Source: an uncultured Flavobacteriaceae bacterium | GTDB taxonomy: Bacteria > Bacteroidota > Bacteroidia > Flavobacteriales > Flavobacteriaceae | Assembly: GCA_943789365.1 (NCBI GenBank) | Contig: CALSTV010000001.1 | Span: 3,247,343-3,311,342 of the forward strand | DNA: 64,000 nt | Direction: 5' to 3' | In this document: positions 56,181 through 64,000 of the stretch, in pieces | Position numbering within the stretch: the stretch's first letter is position 1 | Layout of the letters: each line of letters starts with the position of its first letter | Made by a program: the position numbers and the translations under genes | Notes under the pieces: model-generated | The model's input: the letters and a program-made list of their open reading frames with translations, nothing else | Database searches by the model: none | Told to the model about the DNA's origin: nothing

Positions 56181-56239
56181 AGATTGGGAAAAGTGATTTT
56201 ATTTTTGAATTGACTAAACAGAATGAAAAACGAAATGAA

Positions 56240-56572
56240 TTAAAATCCTAAATCGCGCTCCATAGCATCCATTGCCAAAACGTCCTCTGCCTCTTGTATT
56301 GTAGGGACGATACTTAAACTTTCATCTTCAAAAGCGTCGATATCCACCGTATTAGCAATTAAAACGAAGGACGTGCCATCTTCTTTCTTTTGAAGTGCAA
56401 TTTCAGAAAACAATTCCACGTCTTGTGAACTCACGTCGAATGCATCTAAGAAATTGATACAAACATGCTCTGATGACAATTCAGAATGCTGTATAAAAGT
56501 TTTATAAAACTCAGAAAAAGAACTTTCTGAAGGGCTCACAAGACAGTATCTGTCGTTCTTTTTAATATTCAT
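56240..56572 (-). CDS. Small acidic protein, STAS-like, unknown function
   Basis: A 110-residue acidic protein between pyrB and rnz. Its central part (VCINFLDAFDVSSQDVELFS followed by FVLIANTVDID) has the alternating pattern of a STAS/anti-sigma-antagonist-like fold, but I cannot name the family. No membrane segment or signal peptide. It starts three bases after the pyrB stop and ends 59 bases before rnz on the same strand, so it is co-transcribed with its neighbours. Confidence 0.65.
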   Translation of the reverse strand: MNIKKNDRYCLVSPSESSFSEFYKTFIQHSELSSEHVCINFLDAFDVSSQDVELFSEIALQKKEDGTSFVLIANTVDIDAFEDESLSIVPTIQEAEDVLAMDAMERDLGF

Positions 56573-56575
56573 AAA

Positions 56576-57505
56576 CTATCTTTTAATCTGTTCCGCTAAT
56601 AAATAAATACAAGCCATTCGTACAGCAACACCATTCTCAACTTGATCTAAAATAATTGACTGGTCGGAGTCGGCAACATCGCTTGTAATCTCAACCCCTC
56701 TATTAATTGGACCCGGGTGCATGATAACGATCTCCTTATCGAGTGAGTTTAACAATGCCTTGTCAATACCAAATAATTGCGTGTATTCTCGGGTAGAAGG
56801 GAAGTATTTGATATCCATACGTTCGTGCTGCACACGCAAAACATTCGCAACATCACACCATTCCAAAGCTTTCCTTAAATTGGTTTCCACCTGTACCCCC
56901 AAACTTTCAATATGTTTTGGAATTAGGGTTGTAGGTCCACAAACCTTAACCTCAGCACCTTGGAGTTTCAGAGCAAAAATATTTGATAAGGCAACTCTCG
57001 AATGTAAAATATCGCCAACAATAACAACCTTTTTACCACGAACATCACCAAGTTTTTCTCTAATAGAATAAGAGTCTAGTAAGGCTTGGGTTGGGTGTTC
57101 ATGCGTACCATCACCTGCATTGATGATTTTTGCATCTACGTGATTTGACAAAAATACACCCGCACCAACATTAGGGTGTCGCATCACCACAATATCTACC
57201 TTCATAGACAAAATGTTGTTAACAGTGTCTATCAAAGTTTCCCCCTTCTTTACAGAAGATTGGGCGGCAGAGAAATTGATAATATCTGCGGAAAGTCTTT
57301 TTTCTGCCAATTCAAAAGAGAGCTTAGTACGTGTGCTGTTTTCAAAAAACAAGTTGGCAATTGTGATATCTCTTAAAGAGGGGACTTTTTTAATGGGGCG
57401 GTTAATAACTTCTTTAAAGTGATCTGCCGTCTCAAAAATAAGATCTAAATCTTCCGAGTTTAGGTGTTTTATGCCTAGTAAATTATTAACACTTAGTGAT
57501 TTCAT
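56576..57505 (-). CDS. pyrB: Aspartate carbamoyltransferase catalytic subunit
   Basis: PyrB makes carbamoyl aspartate from carbamoyl phosphate and aspartate, the first committed step of pyrimidine synthesis. Motifs are complete: the carbamoyl-phosphate loop FFENSTRTKLSFE near residue 53, GDGTHEHPTQALLD near 130, VLRVQHERM and the C-terminal HPGPINRGVEI. The length of 309 aa matches the family. The start overlaps the pyrR stop by four bases, so the two are translated together; pyrI is not present here. Confidence 0.97.
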   Translation of the reverse strand: MKSLSVNNLLGIKHLNSEDLDLIFETADHFKEVINRPIKKVPSLRDITIANLFFENSTRTKLSFELAEKRLSADIINFSAAQSSVKKGETLIDTVNNILSMKVDIVVMRHPNVGAGVFLSNHVDAKIINAGDGTHEHPTQALLDSYSIREKLGDVRGKKVVIVGDILHSRVALSNIFALKLQGAEVKVCGPTTLIPKHIESLGVQVETNLRKALEWCDVANVLRVQHERMDIKYFPSTREYTQLFGIDKALLNSLDKEIVIMHPGPINRGVEITSDVADSDQSIILDQVENGVAVRMACIYLLAEQIKR

Positions 57506-58047
57506 TGGTGGTTTGTTGTTAAATAAACAGCATCTTTATTGTCGTTTTCTTTCCAGTGTACCGCAACTTTTTCTTCGTTGATAACGTCAACCTGACGCCC
57601 CCTGTAATCGGGCTGAATTGGTAGATGTCTGCTAAAACGCCTGTCAATCAAGACAAGGAGTTCTATGTTTTTTGGTCTTCCATATGAATTGATGGCAGAA
57701 AGTGCTGCATTAATACTTCTTCCTGAATAGAGAACATCATCAATTAATACTACTTTTTTATCTTCAATTAAAAAATCAATAGTCGTTGAATTCGCTTCTA
57801 AAGGAGCATCTCTTCTCCTAAAGTCATCTCTAAAAAAAGTAATATCTAATTTTCCTAGCGCAACATTACTGATAGCATATTTTTCTTCGAGTAGTTGTTT
57901 AAGACGGTCTGCAAGTAACGTCCCTCTAGGTTGAATACCAATTAATACGGTATTAGAAAAATCGTCATGAGATTCAATAAGTTGGCAGGCCAATCTATGT
58001 AAAATGATTTCAATCTCTTTAGCAGTAAGTAATATTTTGTCACTCAT
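57502..58047 (-). CDS. pyrR: PyrR pyrimidine operon regulator / uracil phosphoribosyltransferase
   Basis: A 181-residue PRTase-fold protein. The PRPP-binding motif VVLIDDVLYSGRSINAAL lies near residue 100, and LVLIDRRFSRHLPIQPDYRG follows. PyrR either regulates pyrimidine genes by binding their mRNA or acts as a uracil phosphoribosyltransferase; the sequence does not decide which. No PyrR-binding attenuator hairpin was seen in the short leader. It leads the pyrR-pyrB-orf-rnz cluster. Confidence 0.95.
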   Translation of the reverse strand: MSDKILLTAKEIEIILHRLACQLIESHDDFSNTVLIGIQPRGTLLADRLKQLLEEKYAISNVALGKLDITFFRDDFRRRDAPLEANSTTIDFLIEDKKVVLIDDVLYSGRSINAALSAINSYGRPKNIELLVLIDRRFSRHLPIQPDYRGRQVDVINEEKVAVHWKENDNKDAVYLTTNHQ

Positions 58048-58068
58048 GATTCTTGTTCGTTACAAAAA

Positions 58069-58076
58069 CAAATATA
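58069..58076 (-). promoter_or_regulatory. -7 promoter box for pyrR-pyrB
   Basis: The minus strand reads TATATTTG, an exact TAnnTTTG match 21 bases before the pyrR ATG, giving a short leader with no room for an attenuator. No clear -33 element. Confidence 0.45.
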
Positions 58077-58447
58077 CTCAAAGAAATATTTCTATCGATG
58101 CTATTGGAATATTTTTTAAAATTTAATGCAATTTAGAATGCATTGCTTTTAAGAGAATTCGATAGATAGATTTAGGATGCGTTTATGCAAATAATAGTTA
58201 AAGGGGTTAGACAATTCTTGTTTTTGAAGAAATTAAAGCCTTTATTTCGTTTTTATTGTTGGAGGGAATTCTTTGAATTCCTATACGATGTGGTACGAAT
58301 TTTGCGTTATAAATAACGTATTGATAGCGTGGGAATAACAATTGTTCATTAAATTGTTAAAAAGAATTGCACATCGTTGCAGAATGCGTAGAGAGATGTA
58401 GTAATTTTAAACATGTAGATTCATAGTACCACTTAAAATAGAATAGT
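58077..58447. other. Divergent intergenic region between pyrR and the TPR gene
   Basis: About 370 bases without a supported coding frame. It must contain the promoter of the TPR gene; TAATTTTA at 58400-58407 is the nearest -7-like match but ends in A rather than G. No repeat or RNA structure stood out. Confidence 0.5.
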
Positions 58448-59818
58448 ATGGCTTTATCGAAGTTTGAATCGATGTTGAAAACCAACAAAGTATATTTCTT
58501 TGATTCTTCAGAATTTGAAGAAATTGTGCACCACTATCTCGACAATGGGAGGCTGTCTTTGGCAAAAAAAGCTGTTGAGTTAGGATTGGAACAACATCCG
58601 TCCTCTGTATTATTGAAGTTGTTAAAAGCTGAGTTGTATGTTTTTGAAGAAAACTTTGCCCTGGCAGAAAAACTTTTAAATGATTTAGAGGCATTAGAGC
58701 CTACCAATGAAGAAATACATATACAAAGAGCTTCAATTTTATCTAAAAAGGATATGCATAAAGAAGCGATAGCCTCATTAACTATAGCATTAGAATTTAC
58801 GAATGATATTGGTGATGTGTGTTCCTTATTGGCTATGGAATATTTATATATGGACGATTTTGAGAACTCACGACTGAATTTTTCAAAATGTTTAGCATTA
58901 GATTGTGAAGATTATTCCTCATTATACAATATCATTTATTGTTATGATATGGAAGAGTTGCATAGCGAAGCGGTATCTTTTCTGTTATCGTACATAGATA
59001 TCAATCCTTACTCAGAAATTGCTTGGCATCAGTTGGGGAGGCAATACATAGTTTTGCAAGACTATGAAAATGCACTCAAAGCTTTTGATTATGCCGTTGT
59101 CATTGATGAATCTTTTATTGGTGGCTATTTGGAGAAAGCAAAAACCTTAGAGCATTTAAAACGGTTTGAGGAAGCCATTGAAAATTATTTAATAACGCTA
59201 GAACTGGATGATCCAACGGCCTTTGTATATTTGAGTATTGGTAATTGCTATAGAAGTATAGGAGAAAAGAAAAAGTCTATTACTTATTATAAAAACGCAG
59301 TGAATGAAGACCCTTTGTTAGATAAGGGATGGATTGCGCTTACGGATACATACTTCGAGCTTGAGGAATACTCGAAAGCACTTTACTATATGAAAAAAGT
59401 GCTGTCTATAGATGAATTCAATCCTTTTTATTGGAGGAAGTTTGGAGAAATCAATGTCAAGTTGAGCTTTTTTGAAGAAGCAATTATCGCCTTTAAACGT
59501 TGTTTGAGCCTAGATGATAAGGCTTTGGAGATTTGGTTGGCCCTAGTAGATATTCAATATTACATAGGAAGTTATACGGAATCTTTAAAAAGTTTAGTAG
59601 AAGCCAAAAACTATTACAAAGAAACGGCTGAAATTGAATATCGATTTTTTGGATTGCTTATGGAAACTCATAAGAAAGATGAAGCTATGTTGCATTTAAA
59701 AAATGCATTGGCAATGGATTTTGAGTTTCATAAAGTAATGAAAGAATTGTACCCAGGTTTCTTCAAATTGGATGAGGTAATTCAATTGTTAGCAGCCCAT
59801 ACTTCTGCAAAAGACTAA
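58448..59818 (+). CDS. Tetratricopeptide-repeat protein, 456 aa
   Basis: This soluble protein is made almost entirely of TPR helices from residue 30 to 440. Recognisable repeats include SEIAWHQLGRQYIVLQDYEN, SFIGGYLEKAKTLEHLKRFE, AFVYLSIGNCYRSIGEKKKS and FNPFYWRKFGEINVKLSFFE. No signal peptide, membrane segment or enzymatic domain is seen. TPR proteins mediate protein contacts; the partner is not evident from the neighbours. Confidence 0.88.
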   Translation: MALSKFESMLKTNKVYFFDSSEFEEIVHHYLDNGRLSLAKKAVELGLEQHPSSVLLKLLKAELYVFEENFALAEKLLNDLEALEPTNEEIHIQRASILSKKDMHKEAIASLTIALEFTNDIGDVCSLLAMEYLYMDDFENSRLNFSKCLALDCEDYSSLYNIIYCYDMEELHSEAVSFLLSYIDINPYSEIAWHQLGRQYIVLQDYENALKAFDYAVVIDESFIGGYLEKAKTLEHLKRFEEAIENYLITLELDDPTAFVYLSIGNCYRSIGEKKKSITYYKNAVNEDPLLDKGWIALTDTYFELEEYSKALYYMKKVLSIDEFNPFYWRKFGEINVKLSFFEEAIIAFKRCLSLDDKALEIWLALVDIQYYIGSYTESLKSLVEAKNYYKETAEIEYRFFGLLMETHKKDEAMLHLKNALAMDFEFHKVMKELYPGFFKLDEVIQLLAAHTSAKD

Positions 59819-59999
59819 GAGCACATTCATTTTTTACAAGATTTCTAACAAATCCCAATCTTACTTTATGGGGATTTGGACTATCCATGCTTGTTTAGAC
59901 CGAATATACAATTGCTAAATTTACGATCTCCCACCGACATTCTGCATTTGTGTCCTTTCTCGATATTAAAAACTATATTTGTCAAAAAATCACAGAGAA

Positions 60000-60926
60000 A
60001 TGCAAAGAACATTCAAACAATCGGTAGTATTATTTTTTAAAGGAATGGCTATGGGTGCGGCAGACGTGGTACCTGGTGTTTCAGGTGGAACCATAGCATT
60101 TATCTCAGGAATTTATGAAGAATTGTTAGCGAGTATCAGTAGTATAAATTTTGGCATTTTAAAATTGCTAAAAGAAGAGGGGATAGCGAGTGTTTGGAAA
60201 GCTGTTAATGGTAATTTTTTAGCATTATTAGTTGGAGGAATTGCTGTAAGTGTAGTATCCTTAGCAAAAGGAATATCTTACTTGTTAACCAATGAGCCTA
60301 TATTGTTATGGTCTTTCTTCTTTGGTTTGGTACTAGCAAGTGTGTTTTTTGTAGGGAAACAAATTGCGAAGTGGAATGTAAAAACAGTTATAGCTTTGCT
60401 CATAGGAATAGTTGTTGCCTATTATATCACAATTGTAGAACCCATGGTGTCGTCAGAAATCTCTATAGGGTATCTATTCTTGTCTGGAGCTTTGGCAATT
60501 TGCGCGATGATTTTACCCGGAATTTCGGGATCGTTTATTTTGGTGTTATTAGGTTCTTATCAGCTTATTTTAGAAGCAATTCACACAAGAGATATACAAG
60601 CAATAGCAGCTGTTGGAGTAGGCGCTATCGTGGGCTTGCTCAGCTTTTCAAAAGTACTAAAATGGTTGTTTGCGAAATACAAGGCAATTACATTAGCAGG
60701 ACTTACAGGTTTTATCATTGGGTCTTTAAATAAAATTTGGCCTTGGAAAGAAACCTTGTCTTGGCGAGAAAATTCTCATGGAGAACAGGTGCCAGTATTG
60801 CAAAAAAGTATTAGCCCAATGCAGTTTGAGGGAGATGCAGACTTGATTTTTGCCATTGTTTTTGCAATAATAGGCTATGCATTGATCGTATTATTGGAAA
60901 AAATGCAAACAAACAAAATTGCCTAG
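60000..60926 (+). CDS. DUF368 membrane protein (PopT-like undecaprenyl-phosphate translocase), first copy
   Basis: DUF368 proteins have been shown in other bacteria to return undecaprenyl phosphate across the inner membrane. The family signature is present twice: GMAMGAADVVPGVSGGTIAF near residue 15 and MILPGISGSFILVLLGSY near 175. About eight membrane segments are visible. A TTG at 59979 would add seven residues, but the ATG at 60000 matches the usual start and is preferred. The paralogue follows after 65 bases. Confidence 0.88.
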   Translation: MQRTFKQSVVLFFKGMAMGAADVVPGVSGGTIAFISGIYEELLASISSINFGILKLLKEEGIASVWKAVNGNFLALLVGGIAVSVVSLAKGISYLLTNEPILLWSFFFGLVLASVFFVGKQIAKWNVKTVIALLIGIVVAYYITIVEPMVSSEISIGYLFLSGALAICAMILPGISGSFILVLLGSYQLILEAIHTRDIQAIAAVGVGAIVGLLSFSKVLKWLFAKYKAITLAGLTGFIIGSLNKIWPWKETLSWRENSHGEQVPVLQKSISPMQFEGDADLIFAIVFAIIGYALIVLLEKMQTNKIA

Positions 60927-60991
60927 ACCTTTTCTATAGTGTTGAAGAGTTTACTTGTAGTAGCGTAAATGAAGAGAATCAATTTTGCAAC

Positions 60992-62005
60992 ATGTTTAAA
61001 AAACGCAAATTTATCGATAAGCTATTTCTTTTTATAAAAGGAATACTAATGGGCACCGCTAACAAAGTACCTGGGGTGTCTGGTGGTGCAGTTGCTTTCG
61101 TATTGGGTTTTTATGAGGAAATGATCTATACATTTCAAAAAATAAACTTAAAAGCTTTTAAACTTCTTTTTAGCGGACGGTTTAGAAGTTTTCTAGCCTA
61201 TACAAATACTTCGTTTTTAGTACTGGTAATGGGAGGGAGTTTATTCAGCTATTTCAGTATGTCTATTCTTCTTGATTATCTTTTATTACACTATGAAATG
61301 CAAGTATGGAGTACATTCTTTGGGATGATTATAGGGTCGGTCATTTACATAAGTAACAAATTCACAGATTGGAATTGGAACAATAGACTGCTTGTGCTCA
61401 TTGGCATACTCATTGGTGCAGCCCTCAGCTTTTTACCTCCTGCAACAGAAAACAGTAATTTATGGTTTGTGTTTGCTTGTGGAATTATTGGCGTTAGTGG
61501 GATGACATTACCTGGCTTGTCCGGATCATTTATTCTAATGCTTATGGGGAACTATGTGCTATTATTAGTAGATAGTGTCAATGTAGTTTTTGAAACCATC
61601 CACTCCATAATTTTAGGTGATTTTGAAGTACTGAATTTGCCTTATAATCGCATGTATTTAAAAATTGCAGGAACATTTTTTCTAGGCTCTGTTTTTGGAT
61701 TGATTTTTACGTCTCATCTTTTAGGTTATGTGTTAAAGAGGTGGAATTCAATAGTAACCACATTAATAATAGGCTTCATTACCGGATCGCTCGGAATGTT
61801 GTGGCCTTGGAAGAACAAATTATTTTTTTATGATAACGGTAATTTGGTTTTAGATCAGAATAACGCACCTATTGTAGATACATATCAATACTACTTTCCA
61901 AATCTTTTTACAGCAGATACATGGTTTATAATATCATTTATATTTGTTGGAATTGCAATCGTTTTGGGAATAGGGTATTTTGAAAGAAAAAGGCAGAATA
62001 ATTAA
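60992..62005 (+). CDS. DUF368 membrane protein (PopT-like), second copy
   Basis: A 337-residue paralogue of the preceding gene with the same signature pair, GILMGTANKVPGVSGGAVAF (about 17-36) and MTLPGLSGSFILMLMGNYV (about 171). Eight or more membrane segments and a longer loop near 280-300 are visible. The two proteins are clearly diverged, so they may form a heteromer or have separate specificity. aroE starts 16 bases after its stop. Confidence 0.88.
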   Translation: MFKKRKFIDKLFLFIKGILMGTANKVPGVSGGAVAFVLGFYEEMIYTFQKINLKAFKLLFSGRFRSFLAYTNTSFLVLVMGGSLFSYFSMSILLDYLLLHYEMQVWSTFFGMIIGSVIYISNKFTDWNWNNRLLVLIGILIGAALSFLPPATENSNLWFVFACGIIGVSGMTLPGLSGSFILMLMGNYVLLLVDSVNVVFETIHSIILGDFEVLNLPYNRMYLKIAGTFFLGSVFGLIFTSHLLGYVLKRWNSIVTTLIIGFITGSLGMLWPWKNKLFFYDNGNLVLDQNNAPIVDTYQYYFPNLFTADTWFIISFIFVGIAIVLGIGYFERKRQNN

Positions 62006-62021
62006 TTGAATATTTAAAAGT

Positions 62022-62771
62022 ATGCACACTAAAAAACTATTTGGATTGGTTGGTAAGAACATAGCCTATTCCTTTTCCAGAAAATATTTTTCTGAAAAAT
62101 TTGAAAAATCACAATTGAATGACCATAAATATGTAAACTTTGATTTAGAATCAATTGAAGAATTTCCGGCTATTTTCAAAGAACATATAGGGAATTTGAC
62201 AGGTATGAATGTTACAATACCTTATAAGGAAGCAGTTGGTGTCTTTCTAGATGCGATTGATGAAGATGCTAAGGAAATAGGGGCCATAAATACCATTAAA
62301 ATTGATAAAAACGGAAAATCAAAAGGCTATAATACAGATGTCTATGGCTTTGAAAACTCTATTAAGCCATTGCTAAAACCGCATCACAAAGCGGCTTTGA
62401 TTCTTGGAACAGGAGGTGCTTCTAAGGCAGTTGCATACGCCTTAAGAAAGATGAATATTCAATATAAATTTGTATCAAGAACCCCTAGGAATGAAGAAAC
62501 AATTAGCTATGATTCCATAGACAAGAAATTGCTTGCAACATACACTGTTTTAATAAACTGTTCTCCTTTAGGAACAGCTCCTAACACAGAGTTGGCGCCA
62601 CATATTCCTTATAACGAATTGAGTAATGTACATCTGCTATATGATCTTATCTACAACCCTGCAGAGACAACTTTTTTGCGTCGTGGAAAAGCACAGGGTG
62701 CCAATATAAAAAATGGATTGGAAATGCTCGAGCTTCAAGCAGAAAAATCGTGGGCTATTTGGAATGCATAA
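62022..62771 (+). CDS. aroE: Shikimate dehydrogenase
   Basis: AroE reduces 3-dehydroshikimate with NADPH in the shikimate pathway. The substrate-binding segment GKNIAYSFSRKYF lies near residues 11-24, NVTIPYKE near 64-71 includes the catalytic Lys, and GYNTDVYGFENS gives the NTDxxG motif. The nucleotide-binding LGTGGASKAVAYAL follows near 128, and INCSPLGTAPN near 178. The length of 249 aa is at the shorter end of normal. It is probably co-transcribed with the DUF368 genes. Confidence 0.95.
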   Translation: MHTKKLFGLVGKNIAYSFSRKYFSEKFEKSQLNDHKYVNFDLESIEEFPAIFKEHIGNLTGMNVTIPYKEAVGVFLDAIDEDAKEIGAINTIKIDKNGKSKGYNTDVYGFENSIKPLLKPHHKAALILGTGGASKAVAYALRKMNIQYKFVSRTPRNEETISYDSIDKKLLATYTVLINCSPLGTAPNTELAPHIPYNELSNVHLLYDLIYNPAETTFLRRGKAQGANIKNGLEMLELQAEKSWAIWNA

Positions 62772-62910
62772 AAAAGGTGATTTTGATAGTACCCCTATTG
62801 CTTTACTAGTTATTGAACAGTAGCGCTATTTTTGAACATAAATTTTGTTGTTTCGACTGCTATGGTTATATTTAAAGAATCGTAAAATAGGAACTTTAAA
62901 CAGCTTTAGG

Positions 62911-64000
62911 ATGTTAGATGCAACAAAAGATAATACAGACGCAATAGAAGGAAAAACAGAAGATAAAAAATCTTCTACTGCAGATACAAAAGAAGAACTT
63001 ACTGAAACTACAGTAGATGCTCAAGAAAATGTTGCCATAACTGAAGATGAGACATTAGAAAAATCTGCGGCAAAAAATGAAGAGGAAGCGGCTACTGAGA
63101 AAGTAGTAGAAGCAATTGAAAATGAGGTTGCAGCGAAAGCTGAAAAAGTTGTTGAAAAAGAAGTGGTCTCAAAAGTTAATTACGACAGTTTAGATATGGA
63201 AGCTCTTGTAAAAGAGTTGGAAAGTCTGTTGAAAAACGAGAAAATTCAAGCTGTAAAATCGGCTGTCGAAGCCATTAGAAAATCTTTTGACGCAAAATTC
63301 AGTGCCCTATTAGCAGAAAAGAAATCGGCATTTCTTAAAGAAGGAGGGGAGTCTATAGATTTTTTCTTTTCCAGTCCTTTAAAAGTAAAGTTCAACGAAC
63401 TATTGGCAGAGTATCGAAAAAGAAGAAATGCACATTATGCTGAACTAGAAGCACAGTTAAAAGAGAATTTAGAAAAGCGATTTGAGGTAATTGATAAATT
63501 AAAATCTTTGATTGAAAATGCAGACTCGAAAACCATGCATAAGGAATTCAAAGAACTAGATGCGGTATGGAAATCCATTGGGCCAGTACCACGCACCAAA
63601 TACAATAATACTTGGAGAAATTACCATCACCATGTAGAGCGATTTTACGATTTGTTGCATATCAATAATGATTTGAGAGAATTGGACTTCAAACACAATT
63701 TGGAAGAAAAACTTAAAATTGTAGCAAAAGTTGAAGCCCTGAGTAAAGTTAATGATGTAACTACAGCATTTAACGAGCTTCAAAAACTGCACAAATTGTG
63801 GAAAGAAGATATAGGGCCTGTTTCACGTGAATTTCGGGAAGAAATATGGCAAAAATTTAGTGCCGCAACCAAAGTAATTCATGATAAAAGAGCGGAGTAT
63901 AATGAAGGTCAAAAATTAAAATATGCTGAGAATTTACAGTTAAAACGTGCAGTAATTTCCGATTTAGAAAAGTTCGATACTACAAATTGCAAAAGTCACT
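62911..64000 (+). CDS. DUF349 domain protein, 3' end outside the window
   Basis: An open frame begins with ATG at 62911 and runs off the window after 363 codons. The first 75 residues are acidic and low in complexity (many Glu, Lys, Ala and Thr). Then come repeated helical DUF349 units with Trp-centred phrases such as LDAVWKSIGPVPRTKYNNTW, LQKLHKLWKEDIGPVSREFR and EEIWQKFSAATKVIHDKRAE. DUF349 proteins are coiled, helical proteins of unclear function, often found next to aroE in this phylum. No signal peptide was seen. Confidence 0.85.
   Translation, partial: MLDATKDNTDAIEGKTEDKKSSTADTKEELTETTVDAQENVAITEDETLEKSAAKNEEEAATEKVVEAIENEVAAKAEKVVEKEVVSKVNYDSLDMEALVKELESLLKNEKIQAVKSAVEAIRKSFDAKFSALLAEKKSAFLKEGGESIDFFFSSPLKVKFNELLAEYRKRRNAHYAELEAQLKENLEKRFEVIDKLKSLIENADSKTMHKEFKELDAVWKSIGPVPRTKYNNTWRNYHHHVERFYDLLHINNDLRELDFKHNLEEKLKIVAKVEALSKVNDVTTAFNELQKLHKLWKEDIGPVSREFREEIWQKFSAATKVIHDKRAEYNEGQKLKYAENLQLKRAVISDLEKFDTTNCKSH

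Noticed and set aside
59849-59876. Hairpin CAAATCCC ... GGGATTTG after the TPR gene
   Set aside because: Eight-base stem with a 14-base loop and no T-tract; too weak to call a terminator.

Overview
The window looks like a chromosomal stretch from a marine-type member of the Bacteroidota, most likely Flavobacteriaceae. The evidence is: AT-rich DNA, two SusC/SusD outer-membrane uptake pairs, secreted proteins ending in type IX secretion (T9SS) sorting domains, a PafA-type phosphatase lipoprotein, and several TAnnTTTG (-7) promoter boxes typical of the phylum. No rRNA, tRNA, CRISPR array or intact insertion sequence was seen.

Layout. (1) 1-10.8 kb is mostly housekeeping: recQ (C-terminal part out of frame), a thioredoxin-fold protein, a 274-bp octanucleotide array, aroB, a membrane metallophosphoesterase, a small unknown protein, typA/bipA, rmuC, and a short AraC-type DNA-binding protein. 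(2) 11.4-24.8 kb is utilization locus 1: SusC, SusD, a lipoprotein of an unrecognised family with a possible 2H-phosphoesterase motif, a glycerophosphodiester phosphodiesterase, a PKD/beta-propeller lipoprotein, a frameshifted Calx-beta/lamin-tail chimera, a Calx-beta/lamin-tail T9SS protein, and a PafA-like alkaline phosphatase. It holds no recognised glycoside hydrolase, so I read it as a locus for phosphate-ester substrates. (3) 24.97-28.88 kb is a second, nearly identical copy of 7.02-10.94 kb (5'-truncated typA, rmuC, AraC-like gene), preceded by an apparent transposase remnant. Locus 1 therefore lies between two 3.9-kb direct repeats. (4) 29.4-42.7 kb is utilization locus 2: SusC, SusD, a frameshifted PKD/beta-propeller lipoprotein, a GH2 glycosidase with a malectin-like tail, an unknown lipoprotein, a SASA-type esterase, and a leucine-rich-repeat T9SS protein, closed by a strong terminator. 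(5) 43.3-55.2 kb holds two giant secreted or surface proteins (2081 and 1848 aa). The first joins an apparently intact SASA esterase domain to what looks like a catalytically dead SASA domain and a dead purple-acid-phosphatase-like domain. The second is a lectin-rich T9SS protein. (6) 55.2-64 kb is housekeeping again: rnz, pyrB and pyrR on the minus strand, then a TPR protein, two DUF368 membrane proteins, aroE and a DUF349 protein cut by the window end.

How the parts may work together. In both loci the SusC/SusD pair would import ligands. A PKD/beta-propeller lipoprotein occupies the position where SusE/SusF-type surface binding proteins usually sit. Secreted hydrolases process the substrate: phosphodiesterase plus phosphomonoesterase in locus 1, GH2 plus acetylesterase in locus 2. 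The truncated AraC-like protein ahead of each locus is a candidate regulator. The direct-repeat layout is what a single-crossover (Campbell-type) integration of a circle carrying locus 1 would leave, and it predicts that locus 1 can be lost or amplified by homologous recombination.

Three genes (recQ, the lamin-tail chimera and the locus 2 propeller protein) are each broken by what looks like a one-base indel. Either they are pseudogenes or the sequence has residual indel errors. This reading is by eye only: family assignments rest on motifs and were not checked by database search.
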